DNA of 37,818 bases from Chloroflexota bacterium (GTDB lineage Bacteria; Chloroflexota; Anaerolineae; UBA7937; B3-Chlor): NCBI GenBank assembly GCA_030613785.1, contig JAUWLF010000033.1, positions 1-37,818 of the forward strand, read 5' to 3'. Positions 15,757-24,398 of the stretch are shown in pieces. Under the pieces are notes generated by a model. It had not been told where the DNA came from and ran no database searches. It saw only the letters and a list, made by a program, of their open reading frames with translations. A program made the translations under genes and the position numbers. Every line of letters starts with the position of its first letter. Within the stretch, counting starts at the first letter, position 1.

Positions 15757-16761
15757 TTAGACTGCATATCCATACGCTTCAAGGAAAGGTGCCAGGTACG
15801 GCAGAACAGCCGTGAGTTCATCATTGGACAGCTCGTGCTTCCAACGGCCCATATGCACGCGGTCAGGTTGTATGCGTCTTAACCCGGCTTCAAGGCGCTC
15901 ATCAAACGGAAGCCCAACGAACTGACATATTTGAGTGACGAGGGGAGTAGGAGTTGTCGCCAATGCCTCAAGACCGATCTCCATGTAAGCCGAGCTGGGC
16001 AACTGCCCTCGTATCTGAACCCAAAATCGCATCAAATTGGATAACCTTTGGGCGATTGCCACCGGGTCATCCCCGCCCCAGCGGAAGTTGCGATGGGATG
16101 CCAACACGTCCCGTAGGTCTCGGTATACGTGAATCAATCGAAGATTTGGAAACAGGTCCAGCAAGTCCCTAGCGTGGACAAAGTTGTAGGGTGTGTCATC
16201 GATCCAGTGAGTCTGCCCAGCATCACCACCCCGATGTCGAAAGAGGTCGTCAAAGAAATCCCTCAGGATCTCGGACACCTCGTCAGGGCTGAACGAGCCG
16301 GCCTCATAGATCCTGGCGGGCATCTGATATGCTGGACTCCCGACCCAACTGCCCCCGGTGACGTGATACGACAGATCGTCTATCAAGCGATCCAGGCGTC
16401 TTCGGTAGTAGCGGACGCCGAAGAAGTGGCCCAGCTGCCACGTGGCGTAGCGGGGTGGCGAAATGCCTAGCCTGGGTAACACCAGAACTACAGCCCTTGT
16501 CCATAGGTTGGTCGAGGCGCAATCGAGCAGAAGCCGGCGGAAGCGTTGGATGGCGTGATCTGCATTGTATGGCGACCAGCGGTAGGTTAGGGCCGCCTTA
16601 AGATCCAAGGCGCCCCCAGGGTCCGCAATCACGCGTAACTCGTTTGGTATGGAGACGACGTTGGGGTGCGAGGCCAGCGCGCGCTTCAAGATGCTCGTGC
16701 CGCTACGCCCCGTGCCACCTATCAAGATCGGGATCACGCACATGCCTCCGGGATTGCACAC
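15757..16761 (-). CDS. Sulfotransferase family protein
   Basis: About 334 residues (GTG at 16761; an ATG at 16743 is an equally possible start, with GGAGG very close to it). The PAPS-binding loops are visible: IPILIGGTGRSGTSILKRAL for the 5'-phosphosulfate and LRLIHVYRDLRDVLASH for the 3'-phosphate, with the conserved Arg and Ser. The end HMGRWKHELS resembles the usual substrate-side basic loop. Sitting with sugar-nucleotide and glycosyltransferase genes, it probably sulfates the polysaccharide or a lipid-linked intermediate. The gene lies between the 3-aminotransferase gene (45-bp gap) and the intact WecA-like gene. Confidence 0.87.
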   Translation of the reverse strand: MCNPGGMCVIPILIGGTGRSGTSILKRALASHPNVVSIPNELRVIADPGGALDLKAALTYRWSPYNADHAIQRFRRLLLDCASTNLWTRAVVLVLPRLGISPPRYATWQLGHFFGVRYYRRRLDRLIDDLSYHVTGGSWVGSPAYQMPARIYEAGSFSPDEVSEILRDFFDDLFRHRGGDAGQTHWIDDTPYNFVHARDLLDLFPNLRLIHVYRDLRDVLASHRNFRWGGDDPVAIAQRLSNLMRFWVQIRGQLPSSAYMEIGLEALATTPTPLVTQICQFVGLPFDERLEAGLRRIQPDRVHMGRWKHELSNDELTAVLPYLAPFLEAYGYAV

Positions 16762-16805
16762 ATGGAATCACAACAATGGTCAGTGGCGCGTCGGCCAGCC
16801 GCCGG

Positions 16806-17909
16806 TTAGGAAAGAAAGGCTCGAACACCGCGTGCCACCCGCGCCATCTGGGCCGGGCTCAACTCTGGGTACATGGGTAGGGAAAGAACTTCGCGAGCGG
16901 CCTGCTCTGCATCGGGAAAGTCGCCCCGTTGGTAGCCCAAGTGCCGGTAGGCTGGATGGAGGTGGAGAGGGATAGGGTAATGGACGCCAGCGAAGATCTC
17001 ATTTGATCGCAAGTGCTCCAGCAAGGCATCGCGCCGCGGATTGCGCACCACGAACAAGTGGTACACGGACTTCAAGTGTTGTGAGTTCCGTGGAAGCACC
17101 AGATCGAGTCCCTGCAGAAGTTCGCGATAAGTGTCAGCATTAGCGCGTCGCTGCTCGTTCCACTCATTCAAGTGACCTAGCTTCAGCTTGAGGATCGCAG
17201 CCTGCAGTGCGTCCAGACGATACCCATAACCGACCGTGATGTGTTCATACTTCTCTCGTCGCCCGTGATTGCGCAGCAGCCGCACTTTCTCAGCTATCTG
17301 CTCGTCGTTGGTGACGACTGCCCCACCGTCTCCGTAGGCCCCCAAGTTCTTCCCCGGATAGAAACTAAAGCAAGCCGCGTGTCCAATGGAGCCAACGCTC
17401 CGGCCTCTATACTCTGCGCCGTGAGCTTGGGCGGCGTCCTCTATCACCGCGAGTTTGTGTCGTTCGGCGATCGCCATAATGGGATCCATCTCCGCAGGGC
17501 GACCGTAAAGGTGGACTGGAAGGATAGCCTTTGTCTTCTCGGTGATGGCAGCCTCAATCTGGTCTGGCGCGATGTTGTAGGAATCTAGGTCGACGTCGAC
17601 GAAAACGGGCATGGCGCCGGCGTGTATGATGGCCTCGCCGGTGGCGGTGAAGGTGTGAGGGACTGTGATCACTTCGTCACCCGGTCCCACACCGCAGGCC
17701 AGCAGGGCCAGATGCAGAGCTGAAGTGCCAGAGGATGTGCCCACGGCGTATTCAGTGCGGCAGAAGGCGGCGAACCTGTCTTCAAAAGAAGAGACCTCCT
17801 CGCCAAGGATGAAGCTGGTGTTGTCGATCACACGTTGAATGGCACCGTTAACTTCGTCTCCGATGCTCCGATATTGGGCTTTCAGATCCACGAGTGGAAT
17901 AGCCATCAT
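16806..17909 (-). CDS. DegT-family aminotransferase, WbpE/WlbC-like (3-keto sugar)
   Basis: 367 residues. PLP-binding marks: [14 protein letters not shown] near 57, [13 protein letters not shown] near 155, and [16 protein letters not shown] with Lys187 as cofactor lysine. The [11 protein letters not shown] form is the one found in WbpE, QdtB and related enzymes that aminate C3. It overlaps the acyltransferase gene by 4 bp (ATGA), with GGGGAG before the start. With the Gfo/Idh/MocA dehydrogenase and hexapeptide acyltransferase upstream, it fits the WbpB-WbpE-WbpD route to UDP-2,3-diacetamido-2,3-dideoxy-glucuronate. No UDP-GlcNAc 6-dehydrogenase is in the window. Confidence 0.92.
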   Translation of the reverse strand: MMAIPLVDLKAQYRSIGDEVNGAIQRVIDNTSFILGEEVSSFEDRFAAFCRTEYAVGTSSGTSALHLALLACGVGPGDEVITVPHTFTATGEAIIHAGAMPVFVDVDLDSYNIAPDQIEAAITEKTKAILPVHLYGRPAEMDPIMAIAERHKLAVIEDAAQAHGAEYRGRSVGSIGHAACFSFYPGKNLGAYGDGGAVVTNDEQIAEKVRLLRNHGRREKYEHITVGYGYRLDALQAAILKLKLGHLNEWNEQRRANADTYRELLQGLDLVLPRNSQHLKSVYHLFVVRNPRRDALLEHLRSNEIFAGVHYPIPLHLHPAYRHLGYQRGDFPDAEQAAREVLSLPMYPELSPAQMARVARGVRAFLS

Positions 17910-18544
17910 TTCATCTCCCCGTAGGGCTTGTCAATCAGTCCGTACGGACAGTGGAGTTCCGAGGTGTTCTTGATTACCTGTGCCGGGTTCCCAATTACTA
18001 CGGTGCCAGCGGGTACATCATCCACAACGACCGAGCCTGCCCCGACCAGTGCACCTTCTCCAATAGTGACGTCCGGTAGCAAGGTGGCGTTGGCGCCAAT
18101 CTTGGCACCGCGCTTGATGGTTGGGCCTTTCAGGCACTCTTTCGCTCTTGGGCAGAGGGGATGATAGACATTTGTGAAGACTACATTGGGGCCGATCCAG
18201 CAGTCTTCCTGCAAGACTGAGTATTCGGGGATGAAGGCTTGCGAATGGATTCGTACACCATCACCGATCTTGACGTGATGTTCCACCACCGAGTGCGCGC
18301 CGATGCTGACATGATCACCGATCTCGTTCTCCTCACGGATCATCACGCCGTGTCCAGTCGCAAAGTCGTTGCCGATGACGTTACCGGCGTAGATGACGGT
18401 ATGAGAACGGATAAGCGCTCTGGCGCCAATTACTGTGGGCAACTCGCCATGGTCCTTGCCGCGTGGGGCTTCGCCAATGATCACGTAGTCACCGATCTGA
18501 TGATCCTCGCCAATTTGCACGTTGGGGTGCATCTTGTACGTCAT
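17906..18544 (-). CDS. Hexapeptide-repeat acyltransferase, WbpD/WlbB-like
   Basis: 212 residues of left-handed beta-helix: repeated turns such as [39 protein letters not shown] and [20 protein letters not shown]. The end [16 protein letters not shown] is the usual acyl-CoA side of sugar O/N-acetyltransferases. The long N-terminal helix turn [17 protein letters not shown] is like WbpD. It should acetylate the 3-amino group made by the neighbouring aminotransferase. The start overlaps the dehydrogenase stop by 4 bp and the stop overlaps the aminotransferase start by 4 bp, so the three are tightly coupled. Confidence 0.9.
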   Translation of the reverse strand: MTYKMHPNVQIGEDHQIGDYVIIGEAPRGKDHGELPTVIGARALIRSHTVIYAGNVIGNDFATGHGVMIREENEIGDHVSIGAHSVVEHHVKIGDGVRIHSQAFIPEYSVLQEDCWIGPNVVFTNVYHPLCPRAKECLKGPTIKRGAKIGANATLLPDVTIGEGALVGAGSVVVDDVPAGTVVIGNPAQVIKNTSELHCPYGLIDKPYGEMK

Positions 18545-19557
18545 GATGCAACTTCCACGGGTACTCCGCGGTTTCGCAATGACTTCTGGGCTGCCTCCAA
18601 CACTTGCACTACTCGCAACCCGTTCTCCCCATCAGTCAGTGGGCGCGTGCCCTCCTGGATGCACTGAACGAAGTGAGCACATTCGTTCCGTAGGGGCTCC
18701 GTCATGTCTATCCTGGGAATGTGGATATCTCCAGAGTGCAGCTTGTACTGGAACTCGCCGTAAACCTCATCGCCCTTGCGATAGACTCCCTTATCGTATA
18801 CTTTGACCTTGCCTTCGCTGGCCACATCGTCGTAGATGATCATCTTCTGGCTACCTACGATGGTCATCTTGCGCACCTTGCTGGGGTCCAGCCAGCTCGC
18901 GTGAACGTGTGCAGTGACGTTGTCGGGGAAGACAAGGTCCACGAAGACCACATCCTCGACCGCGCTGTTGAGGTACGTTGCTCCTCTGGCGCTGACCTCG
19001 ACGGGCAGGGTCTCCAAGAGGTGAAGCAGTATGGAGATGTCGTGGGGGGCAATGCTCCACAGGGCATTCAACTGGCTTTGCACCCTGCCCAGGTTGACGC
19101 GGGTACAGTAGATGTAGTAAAGCTCCCCGATTTTGCCAGTAGTGAGAAGTTCCTTGATCTTGCGCACGGCCGGATTATACTCAAAAGTATGGCCCACCAT
19201 TAGGATTCTGTTTTGGTGCGCAGCAACTTCGATGAGCCCCCGAGCTTCGGTGCTGCTCATGGCGAGAGGCTTTTCCACTAGAACGTGTTTGCCCGCCAGA
19301 AGGGCTTCGCTGGTCAGAGTGTAGTGAGTGGGCACAGGGGTGGCGATGACCACAGCGCTGATGGTGGAGTCGCTGAGTATCTCTCGGTAGTCGGTGGTTC
19401 TAGTGGCCGGATAGAACCGCTCCACCTCCGCTAGCCGTGCTGAATCCAGGTCGCATACAGCGGCCAGGCGGCAGGTGGCAAGCTGGTGGAGGTTGCGTGC
19501 GAGGTTTGGGCCCCAGTAGCCGTAGCCGACTAGGGCGACATCAATTGATGCGGACAT
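18541..19557 (-). CDS. Gfo/Idh/MocA-family NAD-dependent sugar dehydrogenase, WbpB/WlbA-like
   Basis: 338 residues from the ATG at 19557, which has GGAG six bases upstream; an ATG four codons earlier (19569) is also open but lies inside the previous reading frame. The N-terminal Rossmann domain shows VALVGYGYWGPNLARN and the family motif HVLVEKPLAMSS (EKP). The catalytic region APHDISILLHLL carries the conserved Asp-x-x-x-x-x-His-type arrangement. The family oxidises sugar hydroxyls; in the WbpB/WlbA subgroup, C3 of UDP-GlcNAcA. It is the first gene of the tightly coupled trio and begins just past the end of the truncated WecA-like gene. Confidence 0.9.
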   Translation of the reverse strand: MSASIDVALVGYGYWGPNLARNLHQLATCRLAAVCDLDSARLAEVERFYPATRTTDYREILSDSTISAVVIATPVPTHYTLTSEALLAGKHVLVEKPLAMSSTEARGLIEVAAHQNRILMVGHTFEYNPAVRKIKELLTTGKIGELYYIYCTRVNLGRVQSQLNALWSIAPHDISILLHLLETLPVEVSARGATYLNSAVEDVVFVDLVFPDNVTAHVHASWLDPSKVRKMTIVGSQKMIIYDDVASEGKVKVYDKGVYRKGDEVYGEFQYKLHSGDIHIPRIDMTEPLRNECAHFVQCIQEGTRPLTDGENGLRVVQVLEAAQKSLRNRGVPVEVAS

Positions 19558-20290
19558 CTGGGTCTCCATACTTGCGAATCAGAGCAGCCAACACCCGCTC
19601 ATACTCACCTGTTAACGTGTCACGGGAAGAGTTGCGCACCACATACTCCCTTCCGTTGTCGCCCATGAAGATAGTGGCTCGACGGAAGTTGTAGGGCAGA
19701 AAGCCCAGGGCCGCGCCCATAAGCGCCAGCGAAAGGATCACTCCCAGTGGCTCCCCTCGGTTCAGCGATAGAATGGCGAAGAAAACGGCGGCGATGGCCG
19801 CCACGCTTGCCGCCAGCCCATCCATGCCATCGATGAGGTTCATCGCCGAGCAGCCGCCGATGATGTAGAACAGGGTGAGGAGGACGCTGAGATAGATGAG
19901 AGGTATGAACTCCACTCTGATGCCCAAGAGGATCACCAGCACGGCTGGGATCACCAGTGCGGAGACCTCGACCTTGGTGGGGATCGTGCCGCGGTCGTCC
20001 AGGAAGCCCACCAGCGCGACGATCCCGGCCGTCGCCAGGACGCCGAGCAGCAGGGGCGAGTGGGCTCGCGCGATCACAGCCGCCACGCAGACGGCGATCA
20101 GAAATCCCGCGAAGATCGCCAGGCTGCCGGTCCTTGGAGTCGGTGTGGAGTGGATGGATAGCGGGTTTGGCATGTCCATCGCGCCCAGTCTCGGGCCCAG
20201 ACGCTTTGCCACGGGACTGAGGACGAACGATACGGCCAAAGCTACGAGTGCCGGAGTCAGATAGATCCACATGGTATGCTGTGCGCTCAC
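19541..20290 (-). pseudogene. Truncated WecA-like sugar-phosphate transferase with foreign tail
   Basis: 249 residues, GTG start overlapping the GT2 stop by 4 bp. It matches the intact copy at 14562-15563 up to MGDNG, including NLIDGMDGLA, then switches to REYVVRNSSRDTLTGEYERV and a further 15 unrelated residues. The last three membrane helices and the basic DRRH loop are missing, so it should not be a full enzyme. The break is near 19650, where both copies share CTTCCGTTGTCGCCC. The foreign tail may be the 3' end of another gene that was lost. A truncated protein may still be made, since no stop or frameshift interrupts it. Confidence 0.85.
19650..20212 (-). repeat. WecA-like gene repeat, copy in the truncated gene
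   Basis: Direct-repeat partner of 14938-15500. Between the two copies lie the sulfotransferase and the WbpE/WbpD/WbpB-like genes. Confidence 0.9.
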
Positions 20291-21450
20291 TGGATGGGCT
20301 CACGCACCGGTTCCCAGCGCCCGGACTTCTTGCCCATCAGGAATCTTGCTACGCCGACAGCCGCTGCTGCGTTGACCAGACAGAAGGAGAAGGGAATGCC
20401 CAGGAAACGCGGCGGTTTCCGCCCGGTGCGCTGCCAGAAATGGCCCAGGCCAGCCAGAGCGTAGCACACGATCTGCGCCGCGAGGGTGAAACGATAGAAG
20501 GGCTGGTCGATGAGCAGAAGGTTGACGGCGAACAAGGCGATCAGGAAGTAGGGCACCAGCCAGCGCAATAGCTTGTGAGAGATCAGCCCCCACGAGTACA
20601 AGGGGTAGCGGAACGGGTTGAGGATGGCTCGACAGAGGAAGAGACCTCTGGTGTCCAGCGTGATTGTTCTGGCCCGGGTCTGCAACATGGCTCGCGGCTG
20701 AACCTGGAAAAGCGGGATCCGCGCTACGGCCGTCGGCTCGTAGACAGTCTTGTGGCCGCGCATGGCGAGGGCCATCGGGAGCACAAAGTCCTCGCTCACA
20801 GCCGGATCGAGTGGCTGGAATAGCGCGCGCCGCACGGCCATTATCGATCCGCTCGCCATGGCAAGCATACCGAGACTCGACTCGGTCTGGCGCAGGGAGA
20901 GCTCGTATCTCCAGTAGGCGCTTTCTCCTTCGCTAACGCAGGTTCTGTCCTGGTTAGTATATTGGACTCTTCCTACCACGCACCCCACCTCATCAGTTTG
21001 CAACTGTTGAACCAGACGTCGCGCAGCGTCAGAATCCAGCAGGGCCTCGGCGTCCGTGAAGACCAGGATTTCCCCACGAGCAATCCCCACTGCTTGGTTT
21101 TGGGCACGCGCCTTGCCGATGTTGGTCGGGAGTTGGATGACCTCAACTCCCTTCGAGGCATACGAGCTTGCCACTTCCACCGTCCTGTCCGTGGAACCAT
21201 CGGAAACCAGGATAATCTGAAGCTTGTCGGCTGGATAATGGAGGGCAAGGGTATTCTCAAGCTTGCCTGCGATCACTCTCTCCTCGTTGTAGGCGGCGAT
21301 GATCAGCGAGAGCGACGGCGGAGAATCGTTGGTCTCAGTGGTAGGAGCGGCCCTTATGAGGCTGCTCACCAGCGCAAGTGCTCCGGGATACGCAAAGTGG
21401 ACATAGACGAGTAGGGCTAGAGCGGCCCAGAAGAGCGCCTGCCAGATCAC
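20287..21450 (-). CDS. GT2-family glycosyltransferase with membrane helices
   Basis: 387 residues from a GTG at 21450 that overlaps the acetyltransferase stop (GTGA); a longer frame to 21504 would run into that gene. One N-terminal membrane helix is followed by a GT-A domain: LSLIIAAYNEERVIAGKLEN, IILVSDGSTDRT, IARGEILVFTDAEALLD with the DxD-like D-A-E, and VSEDFVLPMAL with the ED motif of the catalytic base. The terminal RTITLDTRG region resembles the R-x-R motif of processive GT2 enzymes. Three or four membrane helices close the protein. It transfers a sugar from a nucleotide donor at the inner face of the membrane. Confidence 0.9.
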   Translation of the reverse strand: MIWQALFWAALALLVYVHFAYPGALALVSSLIRAAPTTETNDSPPSLSLIIAAYNEERVIAGKLENTLALHYPADKLQIILVSDGSTDRTVEVASSYASKGVEVIQLPTNIGKARAQNQAVGIARGEILVFTDAEALLDSDAARRLVQQLQTDEVGCVVGRVQYTNQDRTCVSEGESAYWRYELSLRQTESSLGMLAMASGSIMAVRRALFQPLDPAVSEDFVLPMALAMRGHKTVYEPTAVARIPLFQVQPRAMLQTRARTITLDTRGLFLCRAILNPFRYPLYSWGLISHKLLRWLVPYFLIALFAVNLLLIDQPFYRFTLAAQIVCYALAGLGHFWQRTGRKPPRFLGIPFSFCLVNAAAAVGVARFLMGKKSGRWEPVREPIQ

Positions 21451-21971
21451 GTCTCCCTTTGCCCCGATTCGGCCTGGATTCTGGCCGGCACACCCACCAC
21501 GCACGCCCCCTCCGGCACATCCTTGGTCACGACTGCCCCTGCCCCGACGATGGCGCCCCGACCCACGGTTACCCCGGGGAGTATTACTGCGCCGGTTCCA
21601 ATAAAGGCCCCCTCTTGGAGGAGTACGGGAGATACGCGGGAGGACCTTCTGGTTGCGCCGTGGACAGCCACCGTGACCCGAAACGAGACGGTTACGGCGT
21701 CCTCAACGTAGATCAACTCTGGAAAGGTGTCATCAAGGTAACAATCGGGCCCTATGAAGACGTTTTTGCCTATCCGGATGCCCATCATTCGGTACGCAGC
21801 CAGCCGCATCTGAGGCAGCACAGTCAGCCGGGCGATAAGATTCAGCGTCTTGCGGCAGAACTTAGTGACGGGAGACGGTGTTGTGAGGGATACGTACTCA
21901 TCGTACGTCCAGTCGACTTCGGTTGGCTTCGGTGCTCTGGCAGTATCGCGCGGTACGGCGTCACTCGACAA
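21447..21971 (-). CDS. Hexapeptide acetyltransferase (WcaF/maltose O-acetyltransferase-like)
   Basis: 174 residues. The start is a TTG at 21971, supported by AAGGAGGTCG nine bases upstream. A helical N-terminus is followed by left-handed beta-helix turns (MGIRIGKNVFIGPDCYLDD, EGAFIGTGAVILPGVTVGRG, AIVGAGAVVTKDVPEG), ending VVGVPARI. Such enzymes put acetyl groups from acetyl-CoA on sugar hydroxyls. It is coupled by 4 bp to the GT2 gene and probably decorates the repeat unit. The sugar acceptor is unknown. Confidence 0.88.
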   Translation of the reverse strand: MSSDAVPRDTARAPKPTEVDWTYDEYVSLTTPSPVTKFCRKTLNLIARLTVLPQMRLAAYRMMGIRIGKNVFIGPDCYLDDTFPELIYVEDAVTVSFRVTVAVHGATRRSSRVSPVLLQEGAFIGTGAVILPGVTVGRGAIVGAGAVVTKDVPEGACVVGVPARIQAESGQRET

Positions 21972-22165
21972 TGGTATCGACCTCCTTGAGCGAGCTCATG
22001 GATGATCTTCCTGTCCCTGTCGCCTCATCTGGACCCGACGGCTGAGGTGACTGCTCGAGATAGGAGGCTGTGTCGCTTGAGCGGTCTAGGGCGTAGTCGA
22101 AAGCATAGATAGCGGGCCTCGTCGCCCCCCCGGGTCTAGTGTGAGCTACAAGAGAGGAGGGTGCG

Positions 22166-23380
22166 CTATGGTTGGCCCAGAACCTTCTCCTGGAAGAGCA
22201 GGCGTTCCATTCTCACGCCAGCAGCACCCCAGGTATAGTTGTTCTCGACGTGGCGACGACACGCCGGTCTTAGCGCCGTCAACTGCGCCGGAGAATCGAG
22301 ATACCTGATAATGAAGGAAGCCATGGACGCAGCGCTCTCATCCGCAAAGAGCAGGTTCTGCGGTAGCCCTTGGAGAATCTCGACTGCAGCACCTGCCGGG
22401 ACGCTCAAAACGGGTAGTCCACAGGCCAAGGCTTCCAGCATGACCAGACCAAATCCTTCAGGCGCAGTCGAGACGAACAGGTCGGCCAGCCGATAGTATG
22501 AGGGCATCGCATGATGCGGTATGTTTCCCAGGAGCCGAATATGATCCTCAAGGCCCTTGCGGTAGATAATGCTGTCCAAGTCTCCTCGCGAAGGTCCATC
22601 TCCAGCGAGCAACATGTACACATGCTTGTCAACCAACATGCCCACGGCGTCCACCAGCGTCTCAAGGCCCATCCCCCTGTAGAGCCTCTTGGCAGCAAAA
22701 ATGACAAAGGCATCCGGCGGCACATGCAGTTCCTGTCGGAGGCGTCTTCTCTCTTCGGGGCTACGTGCTGGTGAGTAGAAGTCCGTATCTACCCCCCCGG
22801 GGACGACTGTTATCTGCTCCGCTGGTTGGCCGTGAATGCGAATCACGCGATCTTTCGTATAGCGGCTCAAGCAGATTATGGCGTCAGACCCGCGCATGGC
22901 GCGCCCCTCGGCCAGCCTCACACCCACCATGGGCAAACGCAAAGCGGTGTCCCAGGCAATACCATCCTTTGGTACTGCCGCTCGAAACTCCAGGTGAGAG
23001 GCCGAGTGGAAAATGTACAGTTTTCTGATGTGACTTGATTGAGCAAGGGTGAGAATACCCAACGCAGGAAAGGGGTGGTTGAGGATGATCGCGTCTGGGT
23101 GAACCTGATGATTCAGGCTGACAAAAGAACGGCGGGCCCCCCAGAAACTAATAAGAGGGTAGAGCCAATGGAAACGAGACCCCACCGGCGGGCCAGGGTA
23201 ACGATGAACATGGACGCCTTGGTCCAACTGGTAATCTGGCAGCTCTCGATGGGGCTTTCGCGTGAGTGAATGTACTTCGTGCCCGCACATCAGAAGCTGC
23301 CGACTGATGTGCTCGATGACGGTCGCAGAACCGCCAGTGAAATCAGGATAACGTCCCTCAGCAACAATCAAGACATTCAT
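22166..23380 (-). CDS. GT4-family glycosyltransferase
   Basis: 404 residues from the ATG at 23380, with GGAG nine bases before. GT-B fold: N-terminal NVLIVAEGRYPDFTGGSATV (glycine loop), the linker YTKDRVIRIHG, VPGGVDTDFYSP at the domain junction, and the C-terminal donor site APEGFGLVMLEALACGLPV with the E-x7-E motif. It adds one sugar, usually from a UDP- or GDP-sugar, to the lipid-linked repeat unit. The 36-bp gap to the frameshifted GT gene upstream fits one operon. Confidence 0.93.
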   Translation of the reverse strand: MNVLIVAEGRYPDFTGGSATVIEHISRQLLMCGHEVHSLTRKPHRELPDYQLDQGVHVHRYPGPPVGSRFHWLYPLISFWGARRSFVSLNHQVHPDAIILNHPFPALGILTLAQSSHIRKLYIFHSASHLEFRAAVPKDGIAWDTALRLPMVGVRLAEGRAMRGSDAIICLSRYTKDRVIRIHGQPAEQITVVPGGVDTDFYSPARSPEERRRLRQELHVPPDAFVIFAAKRLYRGMGLETLVDAVGMLVDKHVYMLLAGDGPSRGDLDSIIYRKGLEDHIRLLGNIPHHAMPSYYRLADLFVSTAPEGFGLVMLEALACGLPVLSVPAGAAVEILQGLPQNLLFADESAASMASFIIRYLDSPAQLTALRPACRRHVENNYTWGAAGVRMERLLFQEKVLGQP

Positions 23381-23416
23381 TCGCAAAGTCTCCAGAAAGC
23401 AACAGACGTTTCTCTG

Positions 23417-24398
23417 CTAGCACCCCCAGAGTCTGGTCAAGATACTGTAGAATTGGGCCCCAACGTCTTGATCATAATTGGCCTTTCGCTGTATGAAATC
23501 ACGGCCCTTTTTCCCAAATCTCCGTCTCAGCTCGTGATCTTCGTAGAGCGCGAAGATATGCGAAGCGAGGGATTCATCACTGCCGCTTTCGAACAGAAAC
23601 CCACTTGCTCCATGTTCGACCAGCTCCTTGCTCGCCCCTCTGTCGGCGCCGATCACCGGAAGGCCGAAATACATGGCCTCAGCCAGTGCCCTCCCGTAAC
23701 CCTCGCCTCTGCTGAGCCAACGCAGTAGGTCGTCATCGGAAAGCCAGCCGGTGAACGTGATGTTGGAGGTTGCGATGGCGGTTAGATACTCTGTGGAGTC
23801 GTCGTGGCTTTTGCCCATCACAGCGAATTGCGCCTGCGGCGCGCGCCCGGCCGCGCCGACGAAGAGGTCGTATGCCTTGCGCCCAAGACGCTCCCAGTCC
23901 ACGCGACCCGCTGTCACAACCAAGGGCTCCTTGTCCAGACCGTCTATCCGTCTGAACTCAGCTGCGTCGAAGCCGTGGTGGGTGGTTTGCCCCCCCCCCG
24001 AGGGGTTCGCCCGCGCATTGCTGATGGTCTCGTGTTTGTTGACATTCGACACGCTGAGGATGGGGTTGGTGTTTCTGAACACGAACAGCGGGCACCACCC
24101 TTTTCCACCAGTGCGTGAACATGCCGTACCCGAAGTGCCGGTCGCACGCTACCTCATCGCCGCCTGCTACTACGACAGCTTTCTTCCCCAACAGTCTGCA
24201 GAAGAGCACGGCGAAGAAAGCGTGCAGTTTGCCGAACCAGCAGAAGGCAAGGTCAGCCGAGGGCGCGCCGTTCAAGACCGCGGGGACATCTCTGGTACCG
24301 CGGAAGGGAATGCCCCGCACGTAGTTCGCCGAGTGCAGCACGTCGAGGTCCTTGGCCACAAAGGACTGAAGTCCCTGGTGCACGAACAGTATTCTCAT
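23417..24398 (-). pseudogene. GT4-family glycosyltransferase, frameshifted
   Basis: Two frames together make one GT-B enzyme of about 325 residues. The first (from ATG 24398) reads MRILFVHQGLQSFVAKDLDV to MFTHWWKRVVPA. A one-base shift near 24085-24105 is then needed to continue as LFVFRNTNPILSVSNVNKHE and on to RGEGYGRALAEAMYFGLPV, the E-x7-E donor site. In its own frame the N-terminal part ends in nonsense at 23958. A run of ten G on the coding strand (23990-23999) lies in the second frame and would be a further slippage site. The start overlaps the next gene by 4 bp. This could be a real mutation, phase variation or an assembly error. Confidence 0.8.
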
